A DNA stretch of 29,030 nt from Helicobacteraceae bacterium (GTDB lineage: Bacteria > Campylobacterota > Campylobacteria > Campylobacterales > SZUA-545). The stretch covers positions 1 through 29,030 of the forward strand of contig JAISOU010000027.1 in assembly GCA_031275395.1 (NCBI GenBank), read 5' to 3'. Below the pieces are notes generated by a model. That model made no database searches. It saw nothing but the letters and a program-made list of their open reading frames with translations, and was not told where the DNA came from. This document shows, in pieces, positions 1 through 7,737 of the stretch (position 1 is the stretch's first letter; each line of letters opens with the position of its first letter). A program made the translations under genes and the position numbers.

Positions 1-3000
1 TGGACAAGATATTGGTTTATCCGTTTTACAAAGCTCACAGCGGCAAAATCTATCCGATAGAGCGGCGGACAGAATACGGCAAGTTTGACTACGTTAAAGC
101 CAAAAGCCCTTTCGGAAACGAGATTATCTCTCTTGATCCGCCTTACGCAAGCGAGGATACGATCTGCTATGAGCTGCAAGACGAAAACAAGAAAACGCTC
201 GAACAAATGAACGGCGCGGTAGAAACTCCCACAACGCCTACAAGCGGCTATGTGGAAGTAACGCTCTCGTGGGAAAACGCCTATATCGATATGAATCTGA
301 AGGTTGAGTTTCCCAACGGCAAACACGACGTCCAAGACGAATGTCAGCTTATGGAGCATTTCTACGCCTTGAACGACACGGGAGTAACGCCCGGACTCTA
401 TCCCGTGTATATTACCTATACGGGTTGGCGAGACGGTTATGACGACGAGTCCTTGAAAGAGATTCAAAATATCGTGGTAACCATTAAAGTTCCGGGCGCT
501 ACGGAAGCAAGAACGGTTAATCTTAAAACTATAGATTCTTTGCCAAAAGGCGGTCATATAGCCGATATCAAAGTCGAGCGCCAAAATGTAGAGATTGTTT
601 TGCGAGACGAGTTTAGAACGGGTAGCGTCGTTTTATACAATCGTCCCGAAAGCGGATATAGCAACTACGAAAGTTCTGGAGGAGGAGGAGGAAGCGGCGG
701 CGGAGGCTACAGCGGCGGTTATGGAGGCGGAGGCGGCGGAAGCGGCGGCTGGGGCTACTCGTACGTTTCGCCTCCCGCAACAAACGATTATATTTACTCA
801 ATTATCTGGCATATTTCGCAAATAGTACTTGGACCTTTGGCTGGAGCAAATATCAGCGTTTACGCCATTGAAAACTACGACGTTAATACGGATAAAGGCT
901 CGAATCCTATATATTCCGGCGTATCCTCTTACGGCTCGTCCGTATATACGGCTGGCGTTATCAATATACCAAGAGAGATAATGGACGCTTTGGACGATGA
1001 AAAAATCTACGCGATCGAAGTAAAAGGCGGAATGGATATAGACGCGAACGACGACAAGATAACCGACGCTACGCCCGTTAATAACTACGGAACGATCAGA
1101 GCGCTTTCAAGCGGAAGCGCGCTTAAAAACATAGGCTTTAAGGTGAATATCCTGACGGAAATGGCGTATCAAATATCTAAAAAGCGTTACGATATAAGCG
1201 ATCTATCAAAGCTCGCAAATAAAAGCGACGAAGCCGTGAAATGCCTGCTAAACAGCGATATTAATCTTGACGGCGTTACGAATACTATTGACGCTCTGTA
1301 TTTTACGCCCTATTCCGATAAGCATAAATTATACGCCGATTATAACGGCGAGTTTATGCCTATTATTCGCAAGATTCATAACGGATCGGATATATACCAA
1401 GATAGTTTTAATCTATACGCAAGACCTCTGGTAAAGGGCGGATACTTTAGCGTAAGGGAGGACGCCTCCGTTGGAGCGACGATCGGCAAGATTGAAACCG
1501 ATTGCGTTAGCGAAAGTCCCGTACATTCGTTTATCTTGAGCGGCGACGGAGCGGATAGATTTCAGGTAGATAGCGCCGGCAATCTTAAAATCGCAAAACG
1601 GCTGGTTTATGAGGAAAAAAGAATATACAACCTAAGCGTTACGGGCATAAACGCTTACGGCGCTTCGCCAAGCCAAAACGTATATATTACGGTAACGGCG
1701 GATAACTCGCCTATCTTGACCAACTCGCTTACAAGCTACGTTTTTGAAAATATGCCAAACGGATCGGCGCTAGGACAGGTGGGCGTAAATAATATGGGCT
1801 ATCCCGTAACAAGTATGAGTCTGGAAGGATTCGGCGCGGAATACTTCAATATAGACAACGACGGCAAAGTAACCGTAGCGCAAGGCGCCAAGATCAAAGT
1901 AAGCGATAAAACGTATTCGCTTATGGCTACCGCCGAGAACGTTAAAGGGGTTAGCGCGCCTTTGCCCGTTACGTTTACGATTTACGACGACGCGCCCGTT
2001 ATACTATACGATATTACCGCGACGATAAGAGAGGACGCGGCAAAAGGCAAGAGCGTAGCCAAACCTTCGTATTATCACGGGCTTTCAAACGTGAAGCGGT
2101 TCGTTATGGAGGGACGCGGCGCTGAAAACTTTAATATAAGCGCGGACGGAACGATAACGATCGCTAACGAAGCTAATATATCGGTAGAAAGCTCGCCTTA
2201 TCGCTTGAGCATATACGCCGAAAACGATCACGGCGTAAGCGAGCCTAGATTAGTAACGATCAACGTTATACCTATACCAACGCAAGTAGCGGACGACGAG
2301 ACGACGCTTTATAACTACTATATATCGCTAGGCAACTTTGGCGCGAATATATACGTTACGGCAAACGCCAACGCTATTGTGGGAAAAATATCTTACGGCT
2401 ACGGCTACGTTCCGCCTCAAGCGTTTAGCTTGAGCGGCGCGGGAAGCGAACGATTTAGCGTAAGCGCCGACGGCGTTATAACTTTGATAGATAATAGCGC
2501 CCTAAGCGTCGGACAGGTCTTTAATCTTGAGGCAAACGCTTCAAACGAATACGTATCTAGCGCTAGATCGCAGGTAACGATAACGGTAATAGACGATACG
2601 CCGCGATTAAACGATTTTAGCGTTTCAATTATGGACGGCTTGGCGAGCGGGACGGCTATAGGCAAGGTTGGATACGGCTACGGGGTTTTACCGATAACTA
2701 AGTTTGAGTTGATAGGCGCTAACGATTTTGAGATCGATAGCGACGGAACGATAAGGATAAAAGAGGGCGTAATTATAGACTACGACGTTAAAAACTCTTA
2801 TACGTTTACAATCAAAGCGAGCAACGCCATAGGCAAAACCGCGCAAAGCGCCGCTTTGGTAAGGGTTATAGACGACGCGCCAACGTTAAGCGCCAGTACG
2901 TTTAGCGTTATGGAGAACGTTTATGGCGGGGAGTATATCGGGCGCGTTAGCATAGCGTCAAACGGCAGAAGCGTTATAGAGAGTTTCGATCTAAAAGGCG

Positions 3001-4934
3001 ACGGAGCGGCGCTTTTCACGATCGATAACAGCGGCAACATAAGAACGGCGGCTGGAGCGATTATCGACTATGAAACAAAGAGCGTTTATAATCTTAAAGC
3101 GACGGCGACAAACGCTCACGATACCAGCGCGGAAGCAAGCGTTACGATAAACGTTATAAACGCTCCCGATCAAGAGCCCGTGTTGCAACCTACGACGTTA
3201 AGCGTCGATGAGAACTCGCCCGCCGGAACTTACGTAGGCGATATAACGATATTCGCGCAAGGGTATAGCGCGATAACGTCGTTTGTCATAACGGGAACAA
3301 ACAGCGATTGGTTTAGCGCGGATAAGAACGGTAAGATTGTTACTACGGACGCGGCTAAACTAGATTACGAGAGCAAAAAGAGCTTCGCTTTGAAAGCGCA
3401 GGCTATTAGCGATTATGGCGCAAGCGCGATTGTCGATCTGACGATAAACGTGAATAATGTTCCCGATCTGCCGCCAGTTATTCAATACGCGACTTTTCAA
3501 GTTGATGAAAACTCGCCCGCCGGAACGTTTGTTGGAAAGTTAAATATCAACGACGACGGATCGCCCGTAACCTCCGTAACGTTAAGCGAAACGGGAGTTG
3601 AAAACTTCAAAGTCGATAATAATGGAACGATAGTTGTGGCTGAAGGCGCAAAGCTGGATTACGAGAGCAGAAGCTACTATTATCTATCCGCTAAAGCCGT
3701 TAACGCCTTTGGCGAAAGTAATACGGCTTATTTTTATATTGTTTTGAATAACCTAAAGGATACCCCGCCCGTTTTACAGAATACTCATCTTAGTATCTAT
3801 AAAATAACTCCGGCGGGTAAAACGATAGGCGCTATAAAGATAAGCTCGACTATGCACTGCGATATAACGGGGTATGTATCAAACGATAGCTCGATCTTTG
3901 GCGTTAGGGATAACGGCGAGGTTTATACAGAAACCAATATATCGGGCGGGGATTATACCATTGGCGTTTACGCTAAGAGCGCTTGCGGCAATAGCGCTAC
4001 CGTTAGCTTAACGATAGATACGCAAAATAGAATTATCAGCTCAATCGGCACATCAGGCTATACTTACTCTGTCGCTCTTTCGTCAGATGAGACAAAAGCG
4101 TTTGTGGGAGATCATTTTGATTTAAGGATAATAGACGTGAGCGATCCGGCTAACCCTGAACTGATCGGCTCAATCGGCACATCATCATACTATACTCGCT
4201 CTATCGCTCTCTCATCAGATAAGACAAAAGCGTTTGTGGGAGATTATGGTAGTTTAAAGATAATAGATGTGAGCGATCCGACTAAGCCTAAACTGATCGG
4301 CTCAATCGGCACATCAAGAGATACTTTCTCTATCGCTCTCTCATCGGATGAGACAAAAGCGTTTGTGGGAGATTATAGTAGTTTAAAGATAATCGATGTG
4401 AGCGATCCGACTAAGCCTAAACTGATCGGCTCAATCGGCGCTTCCTATGCTTACTCTATCGCTCTCTCATCGCATGAGACAAAAGCGTTTGTGGGAGATT
4501 ATAGTAGTTTAAGGATAATAGACGTGAGCGATCCGGCTAACCATGAAATTATCGGCTCAATCGGCGCTTCGGGCTATGCTTACTCTATCGCTCTTTCGTC
4601 AGATGAGACAAAAGCGTTTGTGGGGGATCTGGGTAGTTTAAAGATAATCGATGTGAGCGATCCGACTAAGCCTAAACTGATCGGCTCAATCGGCACATCA
4701 TACTATACTCACTCTGTCGCTCTCTCGTCGGATGAGACAAAAGCGTTTGTGGGGGATCTGGGTAGTTTAAAGATAATAGACGTTAGCGATCCGACTAAGC
4801 CTGAACTGATCGGCTCAATCGGCACATATGGCTCTACTTACTCTGTCGTTCTCTCGTCGGATGATACAAAAGCGTTTGTGGGAGATTATTACAGTTTAAG
4901 GATAATAGACGTCGAGGACCTTACAAAAAAATAA
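1..4934 (+). CDS. Giant modular surface protein (cadherin-like repeats plus LVIVD beta-propeller), 5' end outside the window
   Basis: The frame is open from base 3, so the TTG at 12 is probably internal and the gene starts upstream; at least 1640 residues are visible. Order, counted from that TTG: residues about 80-200 resemble YfaP/DUF2135-type beta domains (LSWENAYIDMNLKVEFPNG); 223-250 is a Gly/Ser/Tyr hinge; about 416-432 holds one dockerin-like Ca-binding loop (DINLDGVTNTIDALYF); about 478-1335 carries some nine cadherin-like repeats of roughly 95 residues (VDENSPAGTYVG at the start, DYE near the middle, a VTINV strand at the end); about 1340-1640 has seven LVIVD-type repeats (LKIIDVSDPTKP), enough for one seven-bladed propeller. 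A secreted adhesin or surface-structure protein is inferred. No C-terminal anchor or sorting domain is visible and the signal peptide would lie outside. A decayed paralog lies at 6278-6477. Domain calls rest on motif reading only. Confidence 0.85.
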   Translation, partial: DKILVYPFYKAHSGKIYPIERRTEYGKFDYVKAKSPFGNEIISLDPPYASEDTICYELQDENKKTLEQMNGAVETPTTPTSGYVEVTLSWENAYIDMNLKVEFPNGKHDVQDECQLMEHFYALNDTGVTPGLYPVYITYTGWRDGYDDESLKEIQNIVVTIKVPGATEARTVNLKTIDSLPKGGHIADIKVERQNVEIVLRDEFRTGSVVLYNRPESGYSNYESSGGGGGSGGGGYSGGYGGGGGGSGGWGYSYVSPPATNDYIYSIIWHISQIVLGPLAGANISVYAIENYDVNTDKGSNPIYSGVSSYGSSVYTAGVINIPREIMDALDDEKIYAIEVKGGMDIDANDDKITDATPVNNYGTIRALSSGSALKNIGFKVNILTEMAYQISKKRYDISDLSKLANKSDEAVKCLLNSDINLDGVTNTIDALYFTPYSDKHKLYADYNGEFMPIIRKIHNGSDIYQDSFNLYARPLVKGGYFSVREDASVGATIGKIETDCVSESPVHSFILSGDGADRFQVDSAGNLKIAKRLVYEEKRIYNLSVTGINAYGASPSQNVYITVTADNSPILTNSLTSYVFENMPNGSALGQVGVNNMGYPVTSMSLEGFGAEYFNIDNDGKVTVAQGAKIKVSDKTYSLMATAENVKGVSAPLPVTFTIYDDAPVILYDITATIREDAAKGKSVAKPSYYHGLSNVKRFVMEGRGAENFNISADGTITIANEANISVESSPYRLSIYAENDHGVSEPRLVTINVIPIPTQVADDETTLYNYYISLGNFGANIYVTANANAIVGKISYGYGYVPPQAFSLSGAGSERFSVSADGVITLIDNSALSVGQVFNLEANASNEYVSSARSQVTITVIDDTPRLNDFSVSIMDGLASGTAIGKVGYGYGVLPITKFELIGANDFEIDSDGTIRIKEGVIIDYDVKNSYTFTIKASNAIGKTAQSAALVRVIDDAPTLSASTFSVMENVYGGEYIGRVSIASNGRSVIESFDLKGDGAALFTIDNSGNIRTAAGAIIDYETKSVYNLKATATNAHDTSAEASVTINVINAPDQEPVLQPTTLSVDENSPAGTYVGDITIFAQGYSAITSFVITGTNSDWFSADKNGKIVTTDAAKLDYESKKSFALKAQAISDYGASAIVDLTINVNNVPDLPPVIQYATFQVDENSPAGTFVGKLNINDDGSPVTSVTLSETGVENFKVDNNGTIVVAEGAKLDYESRSYYYLSAKAVNAFGESNTAYFYIVLNNLKDTPPVLQNTHLSIYKITPAGKTIGAIKISSTMHCDITGYVSNDSSIFGVRDNGEVYTETNISGGDYTIGVYAKSACGNSATVSLTIDTQNRIISSIGTSGYTYSVALSSDETKAFVGDHFDLRIIDVSDPANPELIGSIGTSSYYTRSIALSSDKTKAFVGDYGSLKIIDVSDPTKPKLIGSIGTSRDTFSIALSSDETKAFVGDYSSLKIIDVSDPTKPKLIGSIGASYAYSIALSSHETKAFVGDYSSLRIIDVSDPANHEIIGSIGASGYAYSIALSSDETKAFVGDLGSLKIIDVSDPTKPKLIGSIGTSYYTHSVALSSDETKAFVGDLGSLKIIDVSDPTKPELIGSIGTYGSTYSVVLSSDDTKAFVGDYYSLRIIDVEDLTKK
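4030..4920 (+). repeat. Seven tandem 126-129 bp coding repeats (LVIVD propeller blades)
   Basis: Seven consecutive units encode IGSIGTS..., SIALSSDETKAFVGD and SLKIIDVSDPTKP. Units 2-6 are nearly identical in DNA over most of their length, while the last unit diverges to end in IIDVEDLTKK. Such similarity points to recent duplication or gene conversion and makes copy number prone to change, although seven is the natural number for a closed propeller. Confidence 0.85.
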
Positions 4935-4952
4935 CTTCTTGCCCGCAAGCGG

Positions 4953-4979
4953 CTCGGCGGCGCAATTTAAGCCGCCGAG
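4953..4979 (+). terminator. Hairpin after the giant surface gene
   Basis: A perfect 9-bp stem (CTCGGCGGC / GCCGCCGAG) with a 9-nt AT-rich loop lies 18 bases after the TAA of the surface gene. No clear T-run follows, so termination is inferred from position and stem strength. The same hairpin recurs at 6519-6543 after the decayed paralog. Confidence 0.5.
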
Positions 4980-5031
4980 ATAGCAGAAAAACGTTACGAA
5001 TAAAACAACGAAACGGAATAGTCGACGTTTG
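4960..5031. repeat. Duplicated block, copy 1 (partner 6525-6596)
   Basis: About 72 bp is shared with 6525-6596, with roughly seven mostly transition differences. It starts inside the hairpin and runs past TAGCAGAAAAACGTTACGAA. In both places it follows the 3' end of a cadherin/LVIVD gene, so the duplication covered gene end, hairpin and downstream sequence together. Confidence 0.75.
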
Positions 5032-5266
5032 GCTCGTAGTCGCCAATCGCAACGCGCGGCTGACCGAGCGCCTTTTAACGCGTATCGATCGCAAAAAGCC
5101 GATTTTTGTTGCGATCGGCGCGCTTCATCTTGGCGGCGATAAAGGCGTTTTGGCGCTATTATGCAAAACGGGTTTCAAAATAACGCGCCCACAAACCAAA
5201 AGCGCAGATTCGACTAAAAAAAAGGAAAACCAATGCAAGAAGCGCAACTTATACATTCTGGATTAG
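5000..5266 (+). pseudogene. TraB/GumN-family C-terminal remnant
   Basis: The plus frame ending at TAG 5264-5266 reads VDVWLVVANRNARLTERLL, then KKPIFVAIGALHLGGDKGV, then LALLCKTGFKITR. This matches the conserved end of TraB/GumN (GTP-dependent/haem-utilisation-related, function unsettled) proteins: an RN..L.E segment, a VAIGA.HL strand and a final GV..LL...GF motif. No start codon with an RBS and none of the N-terminal two-thirds of the family is present, so this is a 5'-truncated relic. Its end overlaps the 103-residue gene starting at 5233. The upstream limit is uncertain because the frame stays open into the duplicated block. Confidence 0.6.
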
Positions 5267-5544
5267 GCGTAGCGTCGTTTGTCCTTGCCGTCGCAGTTCT
5301 ATTCGTTTTGGCGGCGCTAACGCTTATGATCGCGGGGCTTGCGGGCGCGGGCGTCGCGCCCGATCAAACTGTAACGAGCGTAATGCAATTTATGTTTTTC
5401 GCGTCGCTGGCGGCGGCGATCGCGGCGATCGGGCTTGGCGTTTTTGGTCGCGGTCATATACTCGGTATTTTAGGGCTAATTTTTGGCGCGATCGAGACGG
5501 CGGTTATATTGATCGTAAGTATTGCGCTTATCGTATCCGTTTGA
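5233..5544 (+). CDS. Small hydrophobic membrane protein, function unknown
   Basis: The product is 103 residues, almost entirely hydrophobic. Three probable membrane segments lie at about residues 12-37, 50-70 and 76-101, rich in Ala, Gly, Ile and Val (for example AALTLMIAGLAGAGVAP). The ATG has a good ribosome-binding site (AAAGGAAAACCA just before it). Size and topology recall DUF4190/DUF4064-type small membrane proteins, but there is no diagnostic motif and no function is assigned. It lies in the accessory zone between the two decayed elements and overlaps the tail of the TraB-like relic. No partner gene is apparent. Confidence 0.65.
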   Translation: MQEAQLIHSGLGVASFVLAVAVLFVLAALTLMIAGLAGAGVAPDQTVTSVMQFMFFASLAAAIAAIGLGVFGRGHILGILGLIFGAIETAVILIVSIALIVSV

Positions 5545-5670
5545 GATTGAGCCCGCGTTTTTAACTTGCGCGAATTAAAATAACGGCAAAAGGGCGGCGC
5601 TGGAACAAGAGCGACCGATTTAGATCGAGCATAGTTAAAACCGCCGTCAAAGGGTTTGGCATAGTAGCGC

Positions 5671-5676
5671 TATAAT
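5671..5676 (+). promoter_or_regulatory. Putative sigma-70 -10 box (TATAAT)
   Basis: A perfect TATAAT lies 28 bases before a TTG start-like codon at 5704 and 83 bases before the ATG at 5759. No convincing -35 hexamer is seen at 16-18 bases upstream, which is common for Campylobacterota promoters. It could serve the 140-residue gene at 5759, or be the leftover promoter of a lost gene. Confidence 0.4.
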
Positions 5677-5703
5677 CCGCGTATATTTCGGTAAGGACGC
5701 CGC

Positions 5704-5784
5704 TTGATCGCGCTTAAAGAAGCTCTGAAACTGCCAAACAAAGCCAAGGAGTTAATATATGGGTTATTTCCGCGAGCTTATTGA
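5704..5784 (+). pseudogene. Possible gatA 5'-end remnant or leader peptide
   Basis: After TATAAT (5671) and GGTAAGGA there is a TTG-started 26-codon frame beginning LIALKEALKLPNKAKEL. This resembles the N-terminus of Campylobacterota GatA (typically M-I-T-L-K-E-A-L, from memory). It then runs into a stop after overlapping the ATG at 5759 in another frame. Similarity over about 17 residues is weak evidence; a leader peptide or chance are alternatives. Confidence 0.25.
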
Positions 5785-6181
5785 AAACACAAGCGTGACG
5801 AACGCAAATCGGTTACAAACGCGATATTTCTGGCTGAACGCCGCCATTCGTTTAGCGGCGGTATTTGCGTGCATAGCGCTTATTTTGCCCGTAGTAACCG
5901 AGCTTTTGGCTACTTGGCTTGACGTATCTATGCGGGACGCCGTTGTCGAACAACCAAACGGCTTAATATGGATAGCGCTATTCCTCGCGAGCATTCCGCT
6001 CCTGTTCTACGCCGCCGCCGTAATCGTCGCCCTGTCTACGGGAATCGCTATGGCGCTGTTTGGAGCGCTTAGTTTCGCGGAAGTAATACCCTACGCGCTG
6101 TTATCTCGCTATCCAGATCGATGGTTAAAGCCCAACGCGAAAAATAAAGGTAGCGGGCGCAAAGAAAAACGGTCAAATTAA
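5759..6181 (+). CDS. Hypothetical inner-membrane protein (140 aa)
   Basis: The product is 140 residues with three probable membrane segments: about 25-53 (LNAAIRLAAVFACIALILPV), 70-95 (LIWIALFLASIPLLFYAAAV) and possibly 95-112. The N-terminus is short and soluble, and the C-terminus is strongly basic (KPNAKNKGSGRKEKRSN), likely cytoplasmic. The ATG follows AAGGAG at 6-7 bases, a strong ribosome-binding site, so this start is well supported. I do not recognise the family. It stands alone between a possible gatA remnant and the decayed surface-gene copy. Confidence 0.6.
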   Translation: MGYFRELIENTSVTNANRLQTRYFWLNAAIRLAAVFACIALILPVVTELLATWLDVSMRDAVVEQPNGLIWIALFLASIPLLFYAAAVIVALSTGIAMALFGALSFAEVIPYALLSRYPDRWLKPNAKNKGSGRKEKRSN

Positions 6182-6277
6182 ATTACGCAAAATCCACGCG
6201 TCGCGCTTGTAAAATGCGGCGCGGCTTATTATCGTTTGCAAAACGCCGCGATCTTTTTAGAGTTTCGCCACATGCTT

Positions 6278-6477
6278 CGCCGCAAGCGCGATTGTCAATC
6301 TGACGATAAATGTGAATAATGTTCCCGATCTGCCGCCTGTGGTTAGCGCTTCGACTTTTCGCGTCGATGAAAACTTGCGCTTGGTCTATCGCTCTTTCGT
6401 CGGATAATACAAAAGCGTTTGTTGGCGCTTCCAAGAGTTTAATGATAGTAGATATCGAGGACTTTACAAAGAAATAA
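6278..6477 (+). pseudogene. Decayed paralog of the giant cadherin/LVIVD gene
   Basis: Bases about 6281-6370 closely match 3419-3512 of the giant gene, encoding ASAIVNLTINVNNVPDLPP and the following repeat start FRVDEN. The sequence then jumps to the last LVIVD unit (SIALSSDNTKAFVGAS, then IVDIEDFTKK, TAA at 6475-6477). The join shifts frame, so the first part stops at TAA 6408-6410. An internal deletion removed everything between one cadherin repeat and the final propeller blade, and the 5' part is missing too. The sequence after the stop also matches the giant gene's downstream region, showing an old tandem duplication. Confidence 0.8.
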
Positions 6478-6518
6478 CTTCTTGCTTGCAAGGCGATCTT
6501 TTAAGCGCGTGGGGCGCT

Positions 6519-6543
6519 TCGGCGGCGCAATTTAAGCCGCCGA
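6519..6543. terminator. Hairpin, second copy, between convergent sequences
   Basis: An 8-bp stem (TCGGCGGC / GCCGCCGA) with the same 9-nt loop as 4953-4979. It lies between the surface-gene relic and the convergent PepSY gene ending at 6559, so it could act on either strand. No T-run is evident. Confidence 0.45.
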
Positions 6544-6596
6544 GATAGCAGAAAAACGTTACGAATAAAACGACGGAGCGGGATAGTCGCCGCTTG
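6525..6596. repeat. Duplicated block, copy 2 (partner 4960-5031)
   Basis: See copy 1. Here the block overlaps the last dozen codons of the minus-strand PepSY gene (ending ...SFYS, stop 6559-6561). The tail of that protein was therefore probably acquired from, or overwritten by, the duplicated segment. Confidence 0.7.
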
Positions 6597-7725
6597 GCGT
6601 TCGAGCGCCCTTTATCTTACTTTTTCTGCGGTTTTTAATTCTTCTGTAAAACATCATCGCTCCGCTTACGCTAAACAGAGCCATAGCAAGAGAAGATACG
6701 CACATCGCCGCTTTGCCAAACTCTCCAAAAAATTGTCCGCTGTGTAAGGCGTATATGTTTTGTATAAACTTTTGCCCAACCGTTTTATCCCGATATAGTT
6801 CCCGCGAAACTATCGCCTCGTTTTGAACGTCGATTTTTAGTAGATTATAAGCTCCGTACTTAACGTTTGAATATGACAATTCATAAGGCGCGTCCTTAAA
6901 CGGAACGCGAATAAAATACGAACGCCAGCCGCTCAATTCCTCTTTTGCTATATCGATCGTCCTTTGCAACTCTTTTGGATCGCCCGCCGCCATCTCTCTT
7001 CGTTCGCCTCTTGCGAAAAGCGCCGTATCCGCTCCCGCTAATTTGCTTAAGAAACTTCTATACCACTCGTAAGACCACCAAAGACCCGTTAAACACATAA
7101 TCAACACAAAAACGAGCGTAAAAACTCCCAAAACAGAGTGAAGCTGATACAAAAACTTATATCCTTTAGCCTTAAACTCTATCCTAAGACTTTTTAAGAA
7201 GTTTCGCTTTAACGCGGGCAGATACAAAATAATTCCCGTTATAGACAAAACTATAATAGCTATCGTCGTCGCGGCGACTATGTTTTTGCCCGCGGCGCTT
7301 ACCCCGTCGAAGTTCAAAAACCTATGAAATATCATCGCGGCGGCAAAAAACTTATCGGTTTTTAAGCTATTGGTTACTATTTCGCCCGAATACGCATTTA
7401 CCTCGTAAAAACCAAACTTGCCGTTTTCAGCCGCCGATATGCCTATATGCCGCAGATCGTCTTTTAAGTTTTTAACGCTGAAAAACCTTATCGACGCGTT
7501 TGGCTTTTGCTCTAAAAACCTTGCGCTTATCTCCTCTACGCTAAGCGCTTCGGAGCTTGACGTTTTGTAAGAGCTTATATATTGCGCTCTCTCGTAATCT
7601 CTTATATCGTCGGCGTAGGAGTATAAAGCTCCCGTAACGCCGACGGCGCATATCGTTACGCAAAACGCAAGCCCCAATGCCAAATGAACGTAGTACAGAA
7701 CCTTTCTAACGCGAAATCTTTTCAA
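6559..7725 (-). CDS. PepSY-associated TM protein (iron-regulated membrane protein, putative siderophore/haem reductase)
   Basis: The product is 388 residues with the four-helix plan of the PepSY_TM family: helices at about 9-33 (YVHLALGLAFCVTICAVGV), 146-168, 195-220 (LHSVLGVFTLVFVLIM) and 340-362. Two soluble periplasmic PepSY-type regions lie between helices 1-2 and 3-4. Histidines sit at the membrane edges (VHLALG, FHRFL, LHSVLG, LHSGQF), as expected for b-haem-binding reductases of imported ferric chelates. The gene starts 12 bases after the TonB-dependent receptor stop on the same strand, so the two are probably cotranscribed; the RBS is weak (AAGCG), suggesting coupling. Reduction of iron delivered by that receptor is inferred. 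The last residues lie in a duplicated block and may not be ancestral. Confidence 0.85.
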   Translation of the reverse strand: MKRFRVRKVLYYVHLALGLAFCVTICAVGVTGALYSYADDIRDYERAQYISSYKTSSSEALSVEEISARFLEQKPNASIRFFSVKNLKDDLRHIGISAAENGKFGFYEVNAYSGEIVTNSLKTDKFFAAAMIFHRFLNFDGVSAAGKNIVAATTIAIIVLSITGIILYLPALKRNFLKSLRIEFKAKGYKFLYQLHSVLGVFTLVFVLIMCLTGLWWSYEWYRSFLSKLAGADTALFARGERREMAAGDPKELQRTIDIAKEELSGWRSYFIRVPFKDAPYELSYSNVKYGAYNLLKIDVQNEAIVSRELYRDKTVGQKFIQNIYALHSGQFFGEFGKAAMCVSSLAMALFSVSGAMMFYRRIKNRRKSKIKGARTPSGDYPAPSFYS

Positions 7726-7737
7726 GCAAACGCGCTT

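Noticed and set aside
595-825. Open frame in another phase rich in Glu/Ala over the poly-Gly hinge
   Set aside because: It is the frame shadow of the GGX-repeat DNA; no RBS and low complexity. The giant gene explains the region.
1258-1306. Dockerin domain implying a cellulosome
   Set aside because: Only one Ca-loop repeat is visible, dockerins need two, and no cohesin is in the window. I describe it as dockerin-like only.
4030-4920. CRISPR-like regular repeats
   Set aside because: Repeats are coding, contiguous and in frame, with no spacers.
4996-5080. Minus-strand frame ending in SFYS-like residues opposite the TraB relic
   Set aside because: The plus-strand TraB/GumN reading has recognisable family motifs; the minus reading is its shadow, apart from sharing the duplicated block that ends the PepSY gene.
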